In this document: positions 1-8,599 of the stretch, one piece after another
How the letters are laid out: each line of letters begins with the position of its first letter
How positions within the stretch are numbered: position 1 is the first letter of the stretch
Assembly: GCA_045614925.1 (NCBI GenBank)
Contig: JAZLDV010000063.1
Location: forward strand, 1-47,577
Direction: 5' to 3'
Source: JAZLDV01 sp045614925
Lineage (GTDB): Bacteria; Bacillota_I; Bacilli_A; Erysipelotrichales; Coprobacillaceae
DNA length: 47,577 nucleotides
Translations under genes and position numbers: made by a program
The notes under the pieces: model-generated
The model's input: the letters and a program-made list of their open reading frames with translations, nothing else
What the model was told of the DNA's origin: nothing
Databases searched by the model: none

Positions 1-1941
1 ACCAGTACCAATAAACATCATCCAATCTTCTTTAACTTGTGGAGAGATATCTTTTGGACATGACCATGTTTTACCATCATCATCAGAATATGTCATCCAT
101 AAATATTGTGCTCTTAAGATATGTAATTCACCTTTTTTAGCACCACTGAAAATATATGCATTTCCTGCTGGTTCTCCATTTTTATATAAGTTTCCTAATT
201 CTTTATATGGAGCCTCACATTCAGTAATCATCACATATTCAGTCACATTTCCTTCACTATCATAAACAACACCGTTTTCTCTTACAGTGTATTCATTGTT
301 GTTAGCATCAAATAATTTTTGATATTGTTTTCCATTAATAGTTGTATAACCATTTCCAGTATTAATAATACTAGTATTCATTAATCCTGAACTTTCTGGG
401 AACATATCAACAAATGCAAAGATTCTTCCTGAATTTTGATCTTGTACCATTGCAGCATCAATTAAGAATGCACATGGTGTTTGGTTATTGTTGTCTACTA
501 AGTCTACAACTTCAATTGGTTCACCAAATTCAGTTTCATCTTTTTCTCTTCTTCTTAAAATAAAGTCAATATTTCCTGCATCACCTAAACCACTGTTACG
601 TTGGTCAGTTGCTGCAATAATAGTTCCTTCTTTTGTAACAATCATAGATGGAATACGATATCCTACTGAACCATCATATCCTGTATAGAATAATTCATTC
701 ATTTCTGTACGTGTTGCATTTGATAAATCATCCACCATTGGTGCATCATAAATCATACCAGCATGTAATTGTTCAACTTCTGAAGGTGTTGCTACAGAAG
801 TATAGAAATTGATTGAATCAATACCACCTACAAAATGATATTTATCAGTTGTTAAATCAGTATAACCAGCACTAATAACATTTGCAGTTGTCATCTGATT
901 TAAGAAATTAGCTCTATTAGAATATTTATTTACATATTTTCCATCTACATAGAATGTATAAACATTACTAGCAGATCCATTTGTTTTTGTCATAGTGACA
1001 GTATGCCATTTTGTATCCTTAATATTTGAATTAGGAATTGGTAAATCAGTTCCATTTACTTCAATACCTACCTGATTAGATTGAGGATTTACATAAATAC
1101 TCATATGTTCATTGTCTGAGTTGTTATTAGAGAAAGCAACTAATGTCATTTTTCCAGCATTTACATCTTCAACTCTATAACGAATTGAAACAGTTCCTTT
1201 ATCTAATGTTTTTAATGCAGCAACTGCATTTACATCATACATAGATTCATATTTTGAATTGTTTCCAAAATATAAATTGTTAACACCTAATAATAAATCT
1301 TTTCTTTCATTTGAATGATAATATTGAATTTCTTCTTCACTTAATACAGTGTTATAAACTTCAATATTTCTGTGAGTTCCTGTAAAAGGATAATTACTTG
1401 TCGCATTGCTTCTTTTTCCAATACCAATACCGATATAATCAGCACTAGGAATAGAATCTGTTACAATGTTAGAAGCAGTTGTTCCTTCTTTTATCATTTT
1501 ACCATCTAAATAAATTTGATATTTTGCTCCACCTTGATATGTAATTGTTAACTTATGTTCTTTAGATAAATCATATGAAGAAATATCAACAGTTGCATTA
1601 CTTACTAAATGTCCTCCTGTTGTATTTCTATGCTCAATACCTAATTTACTTCCATTGATATAAGCAGTGAAATAGTTGTTTTGTGTTGTACTATTTCCAA
1701 TAAAAATTAATGAGTTAACACTTGTTCCAGTACATGTAAATGTAGTGTTAAATGTTAAATCATTTGTAAATTCTGAGATTTTATCACTAATATTTAATGC
1801 ATTTGTTCCATTAGTAATATTCACGATATCTTCTCTTGAATAAACTGGTGTTTTTGTCGAAGCTAATGATTGTGCTATATTAGGGTTAATAACACTTAAT
1901 ACCATTAATAATGACAAAAACATTTTAAACATTTTTTTCAT
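1..1941 (-). CDS. Secreted GH33 sialidase, 5' part (truncated by window edge)
   Basis: Exo-sialidase that would release terminal sialic acid from host glycans outside the cell. The frame is open for 647 codons from the ATG at 1941 (AGGAG 8-12 bases upstream) to the window edge, so the C-terminus is missing. Residues 1-28 form a signal peptide. Two concanavalin-like LamG/CBM40-type domains follow (about 35-225 and 230-405). The catalytic propeller then starts with the YRIP motif (residues 428-431), giving the first triad Arg429. Asp454, 25 residues later in GDAGNID, matches the spacing of the catalytic acid/base in pneumococcal and clostridial sialidases. An Asp-box, SDDDGKTW, lies at 619-626. 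The nucleophile Tyr and the other two triad Arg would lie beyond the window. It has its own promoter and no partner in the operon. The family call is firm; linkage specificity cannot be read. Confidence 0.93.
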   Translation of the reverse strand, partial: MKKMFKMFLSLLMVLSVINPNIAQSLASTKTPVYSREDIVNITNGTNALNISDKISEFTNDLTFNTTFTCTGTSVNSLIFIGNSTTQNNYFTAYINGSKLGIEHRNTTGGHLVSNATVDISSYDLSKEHKLTITYQGGAKYQIYLDGKMIKEGTTASNIVTDSIPSADYIGIGIGKRSNATSNYPFTGTHRNIEVYNTVLSEEEIQYYHSNERKDLLLGVNNLYFGNNSKYESMYDVNAVAALKTLDKGTVSIRYRVEDVNAGKMTLVAFSNNNSDNEHMSIYVNPQSNQVGIEVNGTDLPIPNSNIKDTKWHTVTMTKTNGSASNVYTFYVDGKYVNKYSNRANFLNQMTTANVISAGYTDLTTDKYHFVGGIDSINFYTSVATPSEVEQLHAGMIYDAPMVDDLSNATRTEMNELFYTGYDGSVGYRIPSMIVTKEGTIIAATDQRNSGLGDAGNIDFILRRREKDETEFGEPIEVVDLVDNNNQTPCAFLIDAAMVQDQNSGRIFAFVDMFPESSGLMNTSIINTGNGYTTINGKQYQKLFDANNNEYTVRENGVVYDSEGNVTEYVMITECEAPYKELGNLYKNGEPAGNAYIFSGAKKGELHILRAQYLWMTYSDDDGKTWSCPKDISPQVKEDWMMFIGTG

Positions 1942-1972
1942 AGTTTTTCTCCTTTCATATTAAACTTCAAAT

Positions 1973-2001
1973 ATTATGATGTAAATTTTTGTAAATTACA
2001 A
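1973..2001 (-). promoter_or_regulatory. Candidate sialidase promoter
   Basis: On the minus strand TTGTAA (2001-1996) and CATAAT (1978-1973) are separated by 17 bases, giving a leader of about 25 bases before the ATG. Both boxes are imperfect. A second possible -10 (TATAAA) lies further upstream near 2027-2032 but lacks a good -35, so the start point is uncertain. Confidence 0.4.
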
Positions 2002-2018
2002 GGTAAAAGGCTTACATT
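2002..2018 (-). promoter_or_regulatory. cre-like operator shared with nagJ
   Basis: Minus-strand AATGTAAGCCTTTTACC. It is identical at 13 of 17 positions to the site just downstream of the nagJ promoter (AATGTAACCGTTTTAGT) and contains the dyad GTAA-N5-TTAC. It resembles a CcpA/LacI-family site, but its centre is CC rather than the conserved CG. Here it abuts the predicted -35 box. Confidence 0.45.
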
Positions 2019-2056
2019 TTTTAATTTATACAAATAATATGTTATTTAATCTAAAA

Positions 2057-2084
2057 AAGGATGAGAAATATATTTCTCATCCTT
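2057..2084 (-). terminator. rpoE terminator
   Basis: A perfect 28-bp palindrome, with 14-bp arms starting AAGGATGAG, lies 4 bases after the rpoE stop. An A-run on the plus strand gives a U-tract in the minus-strand transcript. It separates rpoE from the sialidase gene. Confidence 0.85.
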
Positions 2085-2088
2085 CATG

Positions 2089-2415
2089 TTAGTTATAATC
2101 GTCTTCAATTAATCCATCATCAATAATTTCTTCATCTGATTCTTCATCAGTGTAGATATCATTCATATCAATATGAACTTCTTCAAATTTATGACGTGTT
2201 CTTAAATCCCAGCAGTTTTCACCAGTTGTGATCATTCTTCCATCTAATGTGATGTTTGTATAGAATAAAGATTCAAATTCATCTTTTTGTTCTTGTGTGA
2301 ATCCTTTTACTTCTGATACTTCTTGATATAATCTGTGGAAATCTACAGGTTTCTTTTTCATTTTTAATAAATCATAAGCAATATCAACCATTGAACTTTG
2401 TTTGTAATCAATCAT
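2089..2415 (-). CDS. rpoE: RNA polymerase delta subunit
   Basis: Delta subunit of Firmicute RNA polymerase, which promotes enzyme recycling and promoter selectivity. The 108-residue protein has an N-terminal HARE-HTH-type domain (to about residue 80, including the typical ENCWDLR stretch) and a short acidic tail rich in Asp and Glu. The tail is much shorter than in Bacillus. The ATG at 2415 is chosen because AGGAGG at 2422-2427 lies 6 bases upstream. The frame extends to 2445, but that would overlap argS and lacks a site. The ribosome binding site overlaps the argS stop codon, so translation is probably coupled. It is last in the DUF1934-argS-rpoE operon. Confidence 0.92.
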   Translation of the reverse strand: MIDYKQSSMVDIAYDLLKMKKKPVDFHRLYQEVSEVKGFTQEQKDEFESLFYTNITLDGRMITTGENCWDLRTRHKFEEVHIDMNDIYTDEESDEEIIDDGLIEDDYN

Positions 2416-2425
2416 AATGTTCCTC

Positions 2426-4087
2426 CTACATTTTTTCAGGTGCACTTACACCAATTAAATTTAATGCATTTTTTAAAGTAATTTGTGATGCTTTTACTAA
2501 AGCTAATCTTTGAGAAGATAATTCTCTGTTATTTTCATCAATAACATAACATTCATTATAGAATGAATGGAATAATTGAGCTAATTTTTGAATATAGTTT
2601 GCAATTTTATGAGGTGTTCTTGCTTTTGCACTTTCTGCAACTTCATTTCTGAACTCATTAATATGTTTTACTAATTCAATTTCTTTATCATGAGTTAATA
2701 ACTCATAATGATCTGCTGCTTCTACATTTGCATTTAATGCTTGTGTTTCAATAGAACACATTCTTGCATGTGCATATTGAGCATAATAAACAGGGTTTTC
2801 ATTTGATTTTGATTTTGCTAAACCTAAATCAAAGTCAAATGGTGAGTTTGCTGCTTTTGATACGAAGAAGTATCTTACTGCATCAACACCAATATCTTCA
2901 ATTAAGTCTTTGATTGTTACAGCGTTTCCTGTACGTTTACTCATTTTTACAACTTCACCATTTTCAACCATACGTACCATTTGCATAATATCAATATTTA
3001 ATTGATCAGCGTTGTAACCTAATGCTTGAATTGCTGCTTTCATACGAGCAATATATCCATGATGGTCTGCACCTAATAAGTCTACTAAATATTCATATCC
3101 TCTATCTAATTTATTTAAGTGATATGCGATATCAGGAGTTAAGTAAGTATAACTTCCATCAGTTTTAATTAATACTCTGTCTTTGTCGTCGGCAAAATCA
3201 GTTGTTCTAAACCATAATGCTCCATCTTCTTCATATGTATAACCTTGATCTTTTAATCTTTGGATAGTAGGTTCTACTTTATTTCCTTCATATAAAGAAG
3301 TTTCACTAAACCATACATCAAAATGTACTCTAAATTCAGCTAAAATATCTTTAATTTTAGCTAATTCATGTTCAGTACCAATTGTTCTAAAATAAGAAAT
3401 AGCTTCTTCTTTAGTACAATCAACATATTTATTTCCAAATTCTTCTTTAATCTTATTTGCAATATCAATGATATCTTTACCATGATATCCATCTTCAGGT
3501 AACTCAGCTTCCATACCTAAAGCTTGTAAATATCTTGCATATAAAGATAATGCTAAATTTGTAATCTGATTTCCTGCATCATTAATATAATATTCTCTTG
3601 TTACATTATATCCTGCTGCTTCCATAATACGACAGATACTGTCTCCTACTGCAGCCCCTTTAGCATGTCCTAAATGTAAATCACCTGTAGGATTTGCAGA
3701 TACGAACTCTACATTATATTTAACACCTTTACCAAAATCGCTATATCCAAAACGATCTTGTTCTTTCATAACTTCACTAATGATAGATGTCATTGCATCT
3801 TTCTTTAAGAAAAAGTTAATAAATCCTGGACCAGCAATTTCAACTTTTTCAATATTTCCTGCATTAAAATCAATAGAATCAATAATTCCTTGAGCAATTT
3901 CTCTAGGATTTCTTCTTAATAATTTAGTTAATTGCATAGCAATATTACTTGAATAATCACCATGTGCTTTATCCTTAGGAATTTCAATGACTATTTGTTC
4001 TAAGTTATAATCTTCTACATATTCTTTTTTAATTATTGCTTGTTTTAATACTTCTTTTAACGATAATTCAATTTTATTAACAGCCAT
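2426..4087 (-). CDS. argS: Arginyl-tRNA synthetase
   Basis: Class I aminoacyl-tRNA synthetase charging tRNA-Arg in the cytoplasm. The 553-residue length is normal. An N-terminal Arg-tRNA synthetase additional domain (about 1-90) precedes the catalytic core. The HIGH motif appears as HLGH in NPTGDLHLGH (about residue 140), and the KMSK loop as KMSKRTGNA (about 380). A DALR-type anticodon-binding domain ends the protein. GGAGG lies 7 bases before the ATG. The gene is followed directly by rpoE and preceded by a DUF1934 gene, an arrangement also known for argS in Bacillus. No T-box precedes it, although tandem T-boxes with a probable arginine specifier occur elsewhere in this window. Confidence 0.98.
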   Translation of the reverse strand: MAVNKIELSLKEVLKQAIIKKEYVEDYNLEQIVIEIPKDKAHGDYSSNIAMQLTKLLRRNPREIAQGIIDSIDFNAGNIEKVEIAGPGFINFFLKKDAMTSIISEVMKEQDRFGYSDFGKGVKYNVEFVSANPTGDLHLGHAKGAAVGDSICRIMEAAGYNVTREYYINDAGNQITNLALSLYARYLQALGMEAELPEDGYHGKDIIDIANKIKEEFGNKYVDCTKEEAISYFRTIGTEHELAKIKDILAEFRVHFDVWFSETSLYEGNKVEPTIQRLKDQGYTYEEDGALWFRTTDFADDKDRVLIKTDGSYTYLTPDIAYHLNKLDRGYEYLVDLLGADHHGYIARMKAAIQALGYNADQLNIDIMQMVRMVENGEVVKMSKRTGNAVTIKDLIEDIGVDAVRYFFVSKAANSPFDFDLGLAKSKSNENPVYYAQYAHARMCSIETQALNANVEAADHYELLTHDKEIELVKHINEFRNEVAESAKARTPHKIANYIQKLAQLFHSFYNECYVIDENNRELSSQRLALVKASQITLKNALNLIGVSAPEKM

Positions 4088-4156
4088 AATATCCTCCTTA
4101 CATTTTACCTATTAACAATACCATATTTTCTTATATAGTCAACAAATTTTCTAATT

Positions 4157-4552
4157 TTATTCTTCACTGAAATGATATGGTTTTATATTCATTAGCATAT
4201 AAGCAGTCTGCAATAAACCACTTTGATCATATAACTCATATTTCATTTTAATTAAAGAATCATTAGCTTCAAATTTTAATAATTTTGTTTTTAATCTGAT
4301 TGTTCCAAATTGAACATTATAATCATTCCATCTTTCTTTATTATAATAGAATCCTAAACGAGAATTCCCATTATTTAAAATGATTTCATCCTGATTATAA
4401 ACAATTTCTATTGTTCCTGCTTCACTCGTAAATGATACAGTATGTGATGTTCCATTATCTAACACTACTCCTGTATTTTTATATTCTACAGTCTCATTCC
4501 CATATTCATTTTTAAATATCATTTTATATCGAACTAATACACTTCTATACAT
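4157..4552 (-). CDS. DUF1934 (YwiB-like) beta-barrel protein
   Basis: Small cytoplasmic protein of the DUF1934/YwiB family, predicted to be a calycin-like beta barrel of unknown function. The 131-residue product starting MYRSVLVRY shows alternating hydrophobic strands and a typical GTIEI...LGFYY core. The frame can be read from a TTG at 4564, but the ATG at 4552 follows a GGTGATAAA context and is preferred. A -10 TATAAT sits only about 18 bases upstream, so the leader is very short. It lies immediately upstream of argS, the usual place for this family. No catalytic residues are recognisable. Confidence 0.75.
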   Translation of the reverse strand: MYRSVLVRYKMIFKNEYGNETVEYKNTGVVLDNGTSHTVSFTSEAGTIEIVYNQDEIILNNGNSRLGFYYNKERWNDYNVQFGTIRLKTKLLKFEANDSLIKMKYELYDQSGLLQTAYMLMNIKPYHFSEE

Positions 4553-4569
4553 TTTTATCACCAATGAAT

Positions 4570-4599
4570 ATTATAACATAAATTTGGTAAAAATGAAAA
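4570..4599 (-). promoter_or_regulatory. Promoter of the DUF1934-argS-rpoE operon
   Basis: Minus-strand TATAAT at 4575-4570, with a weak TTTTCA about 18 bases upstream. The element lies in the 61-base divergent gap shared with the penicillin-binding protein gene. Confidence 0.5.
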
Positions 4600-4613
4600 A
4601 AGAGGTGGAGAAG

Positions 4614-6467
4614 ATGAAAAAAATATTTAAAATTTTTATTTATATATGTTTAAGTATCTATTTATTTATTATAGGTGTATATGTGTTTGCTTATGTTAAT
4701 GTAGCACCAGATATTCATTCTAACGAATATTTAAAGTTTTTTGATTCTTCTTCTCAGGTTTATTATCAGAGCCAAAGTCAAAATGAAGTTACCTTAGAGA
4801 ATGTCTCACCATATTTTGTAGATAGTCTGATTGCAATAGAAGATCATAGATTTTATGAACATCATGGATTTGATATTATTGGAATTATGAGAGCTATTTA
4901 TTCTAATATAACACATAATACTATACATGGAGCTTCCACTATTACACAACAATATGCTAGATTATTATTTTTAAATAATGAAAAGACTTATGTAAGAAAG
5001 ATTGCTGAACTGATATTGGCTTTAAGATTAGAAGCACATTATGATAAGGATACAATTTTAGAAGGTTATATGAATAATTTGTATTTTGGTCATGGGGTTT
5101 ATGGGATTTATAATGCGTCATTATATTATTTTAATAAGGAACCAAAGAATCTGAATTTAAATGAAGCGAGTATGTTAGCAGGTGTTATTAATGGTCCAGA
5201 ATATTATTCTCCTTTTAAAGATATGAAAAATGCTAAAGCAAGACAAAGTCTTGTTTTAGATGCTTTAATTCATAATGGTTATATCGATGAAAAAAGGAAA
5301 AAAGAAGTGTTAAGTCATGATGTTGTATTAAATAAAGATCCTAAGATTCCTTCTTTAACTCATTTTCCTTATTTTAAAGATACTGTTTTAAAAGAATTAA
5401 AAGATTTAGGATATTATAAAGAAGAATATATTAAAAATGGACTTAATGTTTATACAACATTAGATTCTAAAATACAGACTGAATTAGAACTGACTGTTAG
5501 TGAGGAACTTAAAAATAGAGAAGAACTTGAAAATGCATCGATAATTATAGATACTAAATCTTCTTCTATTAAAGCATTGATTGGGGGAAGAAATTATAAT
5601 ATATCCCAGTTTAATAGAGCTACGCAGGCTTCTAGACAGGTAGGCTCTATTATTAAACCTTTACTTTATTATGTCGCTATTGAACAAGGATTTAGTCCAA
5701 ATACAAAGTTTAAAAGTGAACCAACAACATTTGTTTTAGCAAATGGTGAAAAATATTCACCATCTAATTATAATCACAAATATGCTTATAAAGATATTAC
5801 ATTAGCTCAGGCTATTGCAGTCAGTGATAATATATATGCTTTAAAAACACATTTATTTTTAGGAGAATCTTCTCTCGTTCATTTTTTAAAGCAATTTGGA
5901 TATGACCATATATCTCCTCATCCTTCTTTAGCATTAGGTACAATCAATACAAATATATATGATTTATCTCATATCTATACATGTATTGCTAATAGTGGTT
6001 TATATAATGATATTCATACTATAGATAAGATTGTTGATAATAACGGTAATGTATTATATGAATATGGAAATATTAATAAGAAAATGTTAAATAAAGAAAG
6101 TACGCTTGTATTAAATCAGCTTATGACATCTACTTTTTATGAAGAATATAGTACTTATTTAAGTGCATCTATGTCTTCATACAAGACAAAGTTTACTTAC
6201 GCAGCAAAAACGGGTACAACTGATTATGATGCATTATGTGTAGGCTATAATCCAGAGTATACTATTTTATCCTGGTGTGGTTATGATGATAATAGACCTA
6301 TTTCTATTTATTATGATACTAGAGTTCCTAAGGTCATATTTAAAAAGATGGCTGATTCTTTGAGTAAAAAAGAAACCTGGTATGATTCTTCATCACTACA
6401 AAAGATTCCTATTTCCCCTATTACAGGAGACTATGATGAACATGGAATAGTGTATTGGTTTAAATAA
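4614..6467 (+). CDS. Class A penicillin-binding protein (GT51 + transpeptidase)
   Basis: Bifunctional peptidoglycan synthase polymerising glycan strands and cross-linking stem peptides outside the membrane. Numbering from the ATG at 4614: a single N-terminal membrane anchor (about 4-28); a GT51 domain with EDHRFYEHHG (catalytic Glu76), GASTITQQ and the RKIAE motif; then a transpeptidase domain with SIIK (nucleophile Ser345, Lys348), SDN (404-406) and KTGTT (532-536). All three active-site motifs are intact. This start is chosen because GAGGTGGAG lies just upstream; the frame runs back to a TTG at 4584 without a site. The C-terminus ends soon after the transpeptidase domain with no PASTA or other extension. 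It is a single gene ending in a strong hairpin. Confidence 0.95.
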   Translation: MKKIFKIFIYICLSIYLFIIGVYVFAYVNVAPDIHSNEYLKFFDSSSQVYYQSQSQNEVTLENVSPYFVDSLIAIEDHRFYEHHGFDIIGIMRAIYSNITHNTIHGASTITQQYARLLFLNNEKTYVRKIAELILALRLEAHYDKDTILEGYMNNLYFGHGVYGIYNASLYYFNKEPKNLNLNEASMLAGVINGPEYYSPFKDMKNAKARQSLVLDALIHNGYIDEKRKKEVLSHDVVLNKDPKIPSLTHFPYFKDTVLKELKDLGYYKEEYIKNGLNVYTTLDSKIQTELELTVSEELKNREELENASIIIDTKSSSIKALIGGRNYNISQFNRATQASRQVGSIIKPLLYYVAIEQGFSPNTKFKSEPTTFVLANGEKYSPSNYNHKYAYKDITLAQAIAVSDNIYALKTHLFLGESSLVHFLKQFGYDHISPHPSLALGTINTNIYDLSHIYTCIANSGLYNDIHTIDKIVDNNGNVLYEYGNINKKMLNKESTLVLNQLMTSTFYEEYSTYLSASMSSYKTKFTYAAKTGTTDYDALCVGYNPEYTILSWCGYDDNRPISIYYDTRVPKVIFKKMADSLSKKETWYDSSSLQKIPISPITGDYDEHGIVYWFK

Positions 6468-6501
6468 AAACGAATAAAGAGAATGACTCTTTATTCGTTT
6501 T
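6467..6501. terminator. Bidirectional terminator
   Basis: 15-bp perfect stem (6467-6481 with 6487-6501) and a 5-base loop, flanked by A-rich and T-rich ends on both strands. It serves the penicillin-binding protein gene and the convergent membrane protein gene. Confidence 0.85.
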
Positions 6502-6507
6502 ATTTTG

Positions 6508-6795
6508 TTATAATGTTTCTTCAGTTTCTTCTTTTTCTTCTTTTACTTTTTTAGCTTTAGGTTCTTTTGCAGGTAACATATAACCAATTCCAAATGTCAT
6601 TAATGCAAATGATAAATAAGGTCCAGTTGCATTAATATAGTAAATAAATACATTTAACCATTCTGCAGCTAAATCAACCGATCCTGCTGCATGTAATTCT
6701 GCAAAATACATAACTGTTGTATAACTTCCTAAAATAAATGCAACAAACATAATTAGTGCAACAATATAATATAAAATAGATAATTTGTTTTTCAT
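6508..6795 (-). CDS. Small two-helix membrane protein, unknown
   Basis: A 95-residue protein with two hydrophobic segments (about 6-30 and 46-72) separated by an Ala-rich loop. It ends in a charged Lys/Glu tail (EPKAKKVKEEKEE) that should lie in the cytoplasm. No family is recognised. The ATG at 6795 is preferred over one at 6810 because AGGAGG precedes it at normal spacing. It is downstream of the GNAT gene with a 75-base gap that contains a TATAAT-like element, so it may be transcribed alone. It ends at the terminator shared with the convergent penicillin-binding protein gene. Confidence 0.7.
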   Translation of the reverse strand: MKNKLSILYYIVALIMFVAFILGSYTTVMYFAELHAAGSVDLAAEWLNVFIYYINATGPYLSFALMTFGIGYMLPAKEPKAKKVKEEKEETEETL

Positions 6796-6870
6796 AATAT
6801 CCTCCTCCATTTATATTTTATTTCTTAAATATGTGATAGTAATGTTAATCACTTGTATTATTATACACTT

Positions 6871-7281
6871 TTATAATATTTTTTCCATATGAATATGTGG
6901 ACAGTATTCATCAAAATATTCTTCACCTGATTGTATATATCCTTTATTTTTATAAAAAGAACTTGCTCTGACTTGTGCAGATAGTGCAGTTATATTAAAA
7001 TTTAATTCTTTTGCTTTTTGTTCTAATAGTGACATAATATAAGTCCCTACATTTTGTTTTCTATAATCTTTTAAAACTGCAATTCTTCCTAAGATCATCT
7101 TATTATTTTCTTCATACATTCTTGCACATCCAATAGGCTTATCCTCTTTAAATACAACAAGATGAAGACAATGAGAATCTATATCATCAAATTCATTTTG
7201 AAATCCTTGTTCTTTCATAAAGACTTCTTCTCTTATATAGATTGCTTCTTTAGGTAATGTTTCATAAAATTTATAGTTCAT
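6871..7281 (-). CDS. GNAT acetyltransferase (ElaA/YjcF-like)
   Basis: 136-residue single-domain GNAT protein expected to transfer an acetyl group from acetyl-CoA to an unknown amine. The N-terminal IREEVFMKEQGF pattern and the later LGRIAVLKDYRKQNVGTYIM segment (motif A, acetyl-CoA pyrophosphate loop) match the ElaA/YjcF subgroup. The C-terminal SFYKNKGY segment is the usual motif B. The start codon lies inside the end of the upstream HD-domain gene (11-base overlap), with GGAG in that gene's last codons, so the two are co-translated. The substrate cannot be inferred. Confidence 0.85.
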   Translation of the reverse strand: MNYKFYETLPKEAIYIREEVFMKEQGFQNEFDDIDSHCLHLVVFKEDKPIGCARMYEENNKMILGRIAVLKDYRKQNVGTYIMSLLEQKAKELNFNITALSAQVRASSFYKNKGYIQSGEEYFDEYCPHIHMEKIL

Positions 7282-8527
7282 CTTTAATCTCCTTTACAAA
7301 AAATACTTTTTTATCATATTTATATTTATTCGATTTTACTAATGCTGATACGATTTCAGATACTTGTGGTAGTGAATAGATTGTATGATCTATATCTATA
7401 ATCTGTATTTCTTCTAAATCTCCTGATGGTCCATAATGCATATATGGAATTTTTGTCAGTTCATCATATTTCATATAATAGATAGGTTCATATCCTTTAT
7501 TTATCAATAATTGTCTTACTTTATCTAAATATGTATCTTCTTTATAAGATACATATTTAAATAGTTTTCTATTTAATAATCTCATTGATAAATCTCTTAG
7601 GATTGAATCATCTTCATTGTTTAATTCTTTAAAATAATAATACATTATTGTTTCATCTAATTGAATATAATCATAAACTGAAACATTATTATCTAAAAAA
7701 GGAATCAGATATTTCATATCTGTTTTAAAACAATAATGATCTTTATATAAATCTTTAATTCTTTTAAATAAGCAAGATAAAACATGTTCATAACTTCTTG
7801 ATGTTGAGTGCAGATAAACTTGCCAGTACATATGATATCTAGCAAGAATATAGTTTTCTATCGCCTGAACACCTGATATCTTATAAACTAGCTTATCATC
7901 ATAGATACGCATTGTTCTTAATATTCTTGACATATCAAAATGTCCGTATGTAACTCCAGACATATATGAATCTCTTAAAAGATAGTCCATACGATCTGCA
8001 TCTAACTGACTCGATACCATTGAAACCAATACTTTATTAGGATGTGTATGATCAATGATAGAAGCGACATCTCTAGGAAGATCTTTATGAAATGATGAAA
8101 GTAATGTATGAACTTCACTTTCTTCTAATATGATACGTATACTCATATGTTCATGATTTATATCAAATAAACTTTCAAATGCATGAGAAAAAGGACCATG
8201 TCCAATATCATGTAATAATCCTGCACACATAACACATAATTTATCATAATCTGATAAATAATTTTTTAAGCAGTCTGTTTCTAACATATAACAAATAACC
8301 TGATAGACTCCTAAAGAATGGACAAATCTTGAATGTTCTGCCCCTTGAAAAACTAAAGATGTACTTCCTAACTGTTTGATACGTCTTAGTCTTTGCATTT
8401 CTTTTGTATTGATAAGATTCCATATAAGCAAATGATCTATATGTATATAATCATGTATAACATCTCTTATAACTCTTTTTTCATGTAATTCTATTGATTT
8501 TAATGTAAAGCTCTTTTTAAAATTCAT
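7271..8527 (-). CDS. HD-domain dNTP triphosphohydrolase-like protein (YwfO/EF1143 type)
   Basis: Cytoplasmic HD-superfamily phosphohydrolase related to bacterial dGTPase/SAMHD1-like enzymes such as Enterococcus EF1143 and Bacillus YwfO. The 418-residue product shows the metal-binding set: His in GAEHSRFVHS, His-Asp in GLLHDIGHGPFSHAFE and Asp in QLDADRMDYLLRDS. The N-terminal RVIRDVIHDYIHI is characteristic of this subgroup. The family removes triphosphate from deoxynucleotides and usually needs allosteric nucleotide activation. The ATG at 8527 follows GGGGTGAT; an in-frame ATG 18 bases earlier lacks a site. It is first in a two-gene unit with the overlapping GNAT gene. Confidence 0.9.
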   Translation of the reverse strand: MNFKKSFTLKSIELHEKRVIRDVIHDYIHIDHLLIWNLINTKEMQRLRRIKQLGSTSLVFQGAEHSRFVHSLGVYQVICYMLETDCLKNYLSDYDKLCVMCAGLLHDIGHGPFSHAFESLFDINHEHMSIRIILEESEVHTLLSSFHKDLPRDVASIIDHTHPNKVLVSMVSSQLDADRMDYLLRDSYMSGVTYGHFDMSRILRTMRIYDDKLVYKISGVQAIENYILARYHMYWQVYLHSTSRSYEHVLSCLFKRIKDLYKDHYCFKTDMKYLIPFLDNNVSVYDYIQLDETIMYYYFKELNNEDDSILRDLSMRLLNRKLFKYVSYKEDTYLDKVRQLLINKGYEPIYYMKYDELTKIPYMHYGPSGDLEEIQIIDIDHTIYSLPQVSEIVSALVKSNKYKYDKKVFFVKEIKDEL

Positions 8528-8572
8528 ATGATCACCCCAATTCATTGTATCATGATTTGCTTACAAAGAGTA

Positions 8573-8599
8573 AAAGAAGCATTATTTTAATGCTTCTTT
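8573..8599 (-). terminator. Terminator of the transporter/M20 operon
   Basis: Stem AAAGAAGCATT / AATGCTTCTTT with a 5-base loop, overlapping the stop codon of the M20 gene. A/T runs flank both sides. Confidence 0.8.
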
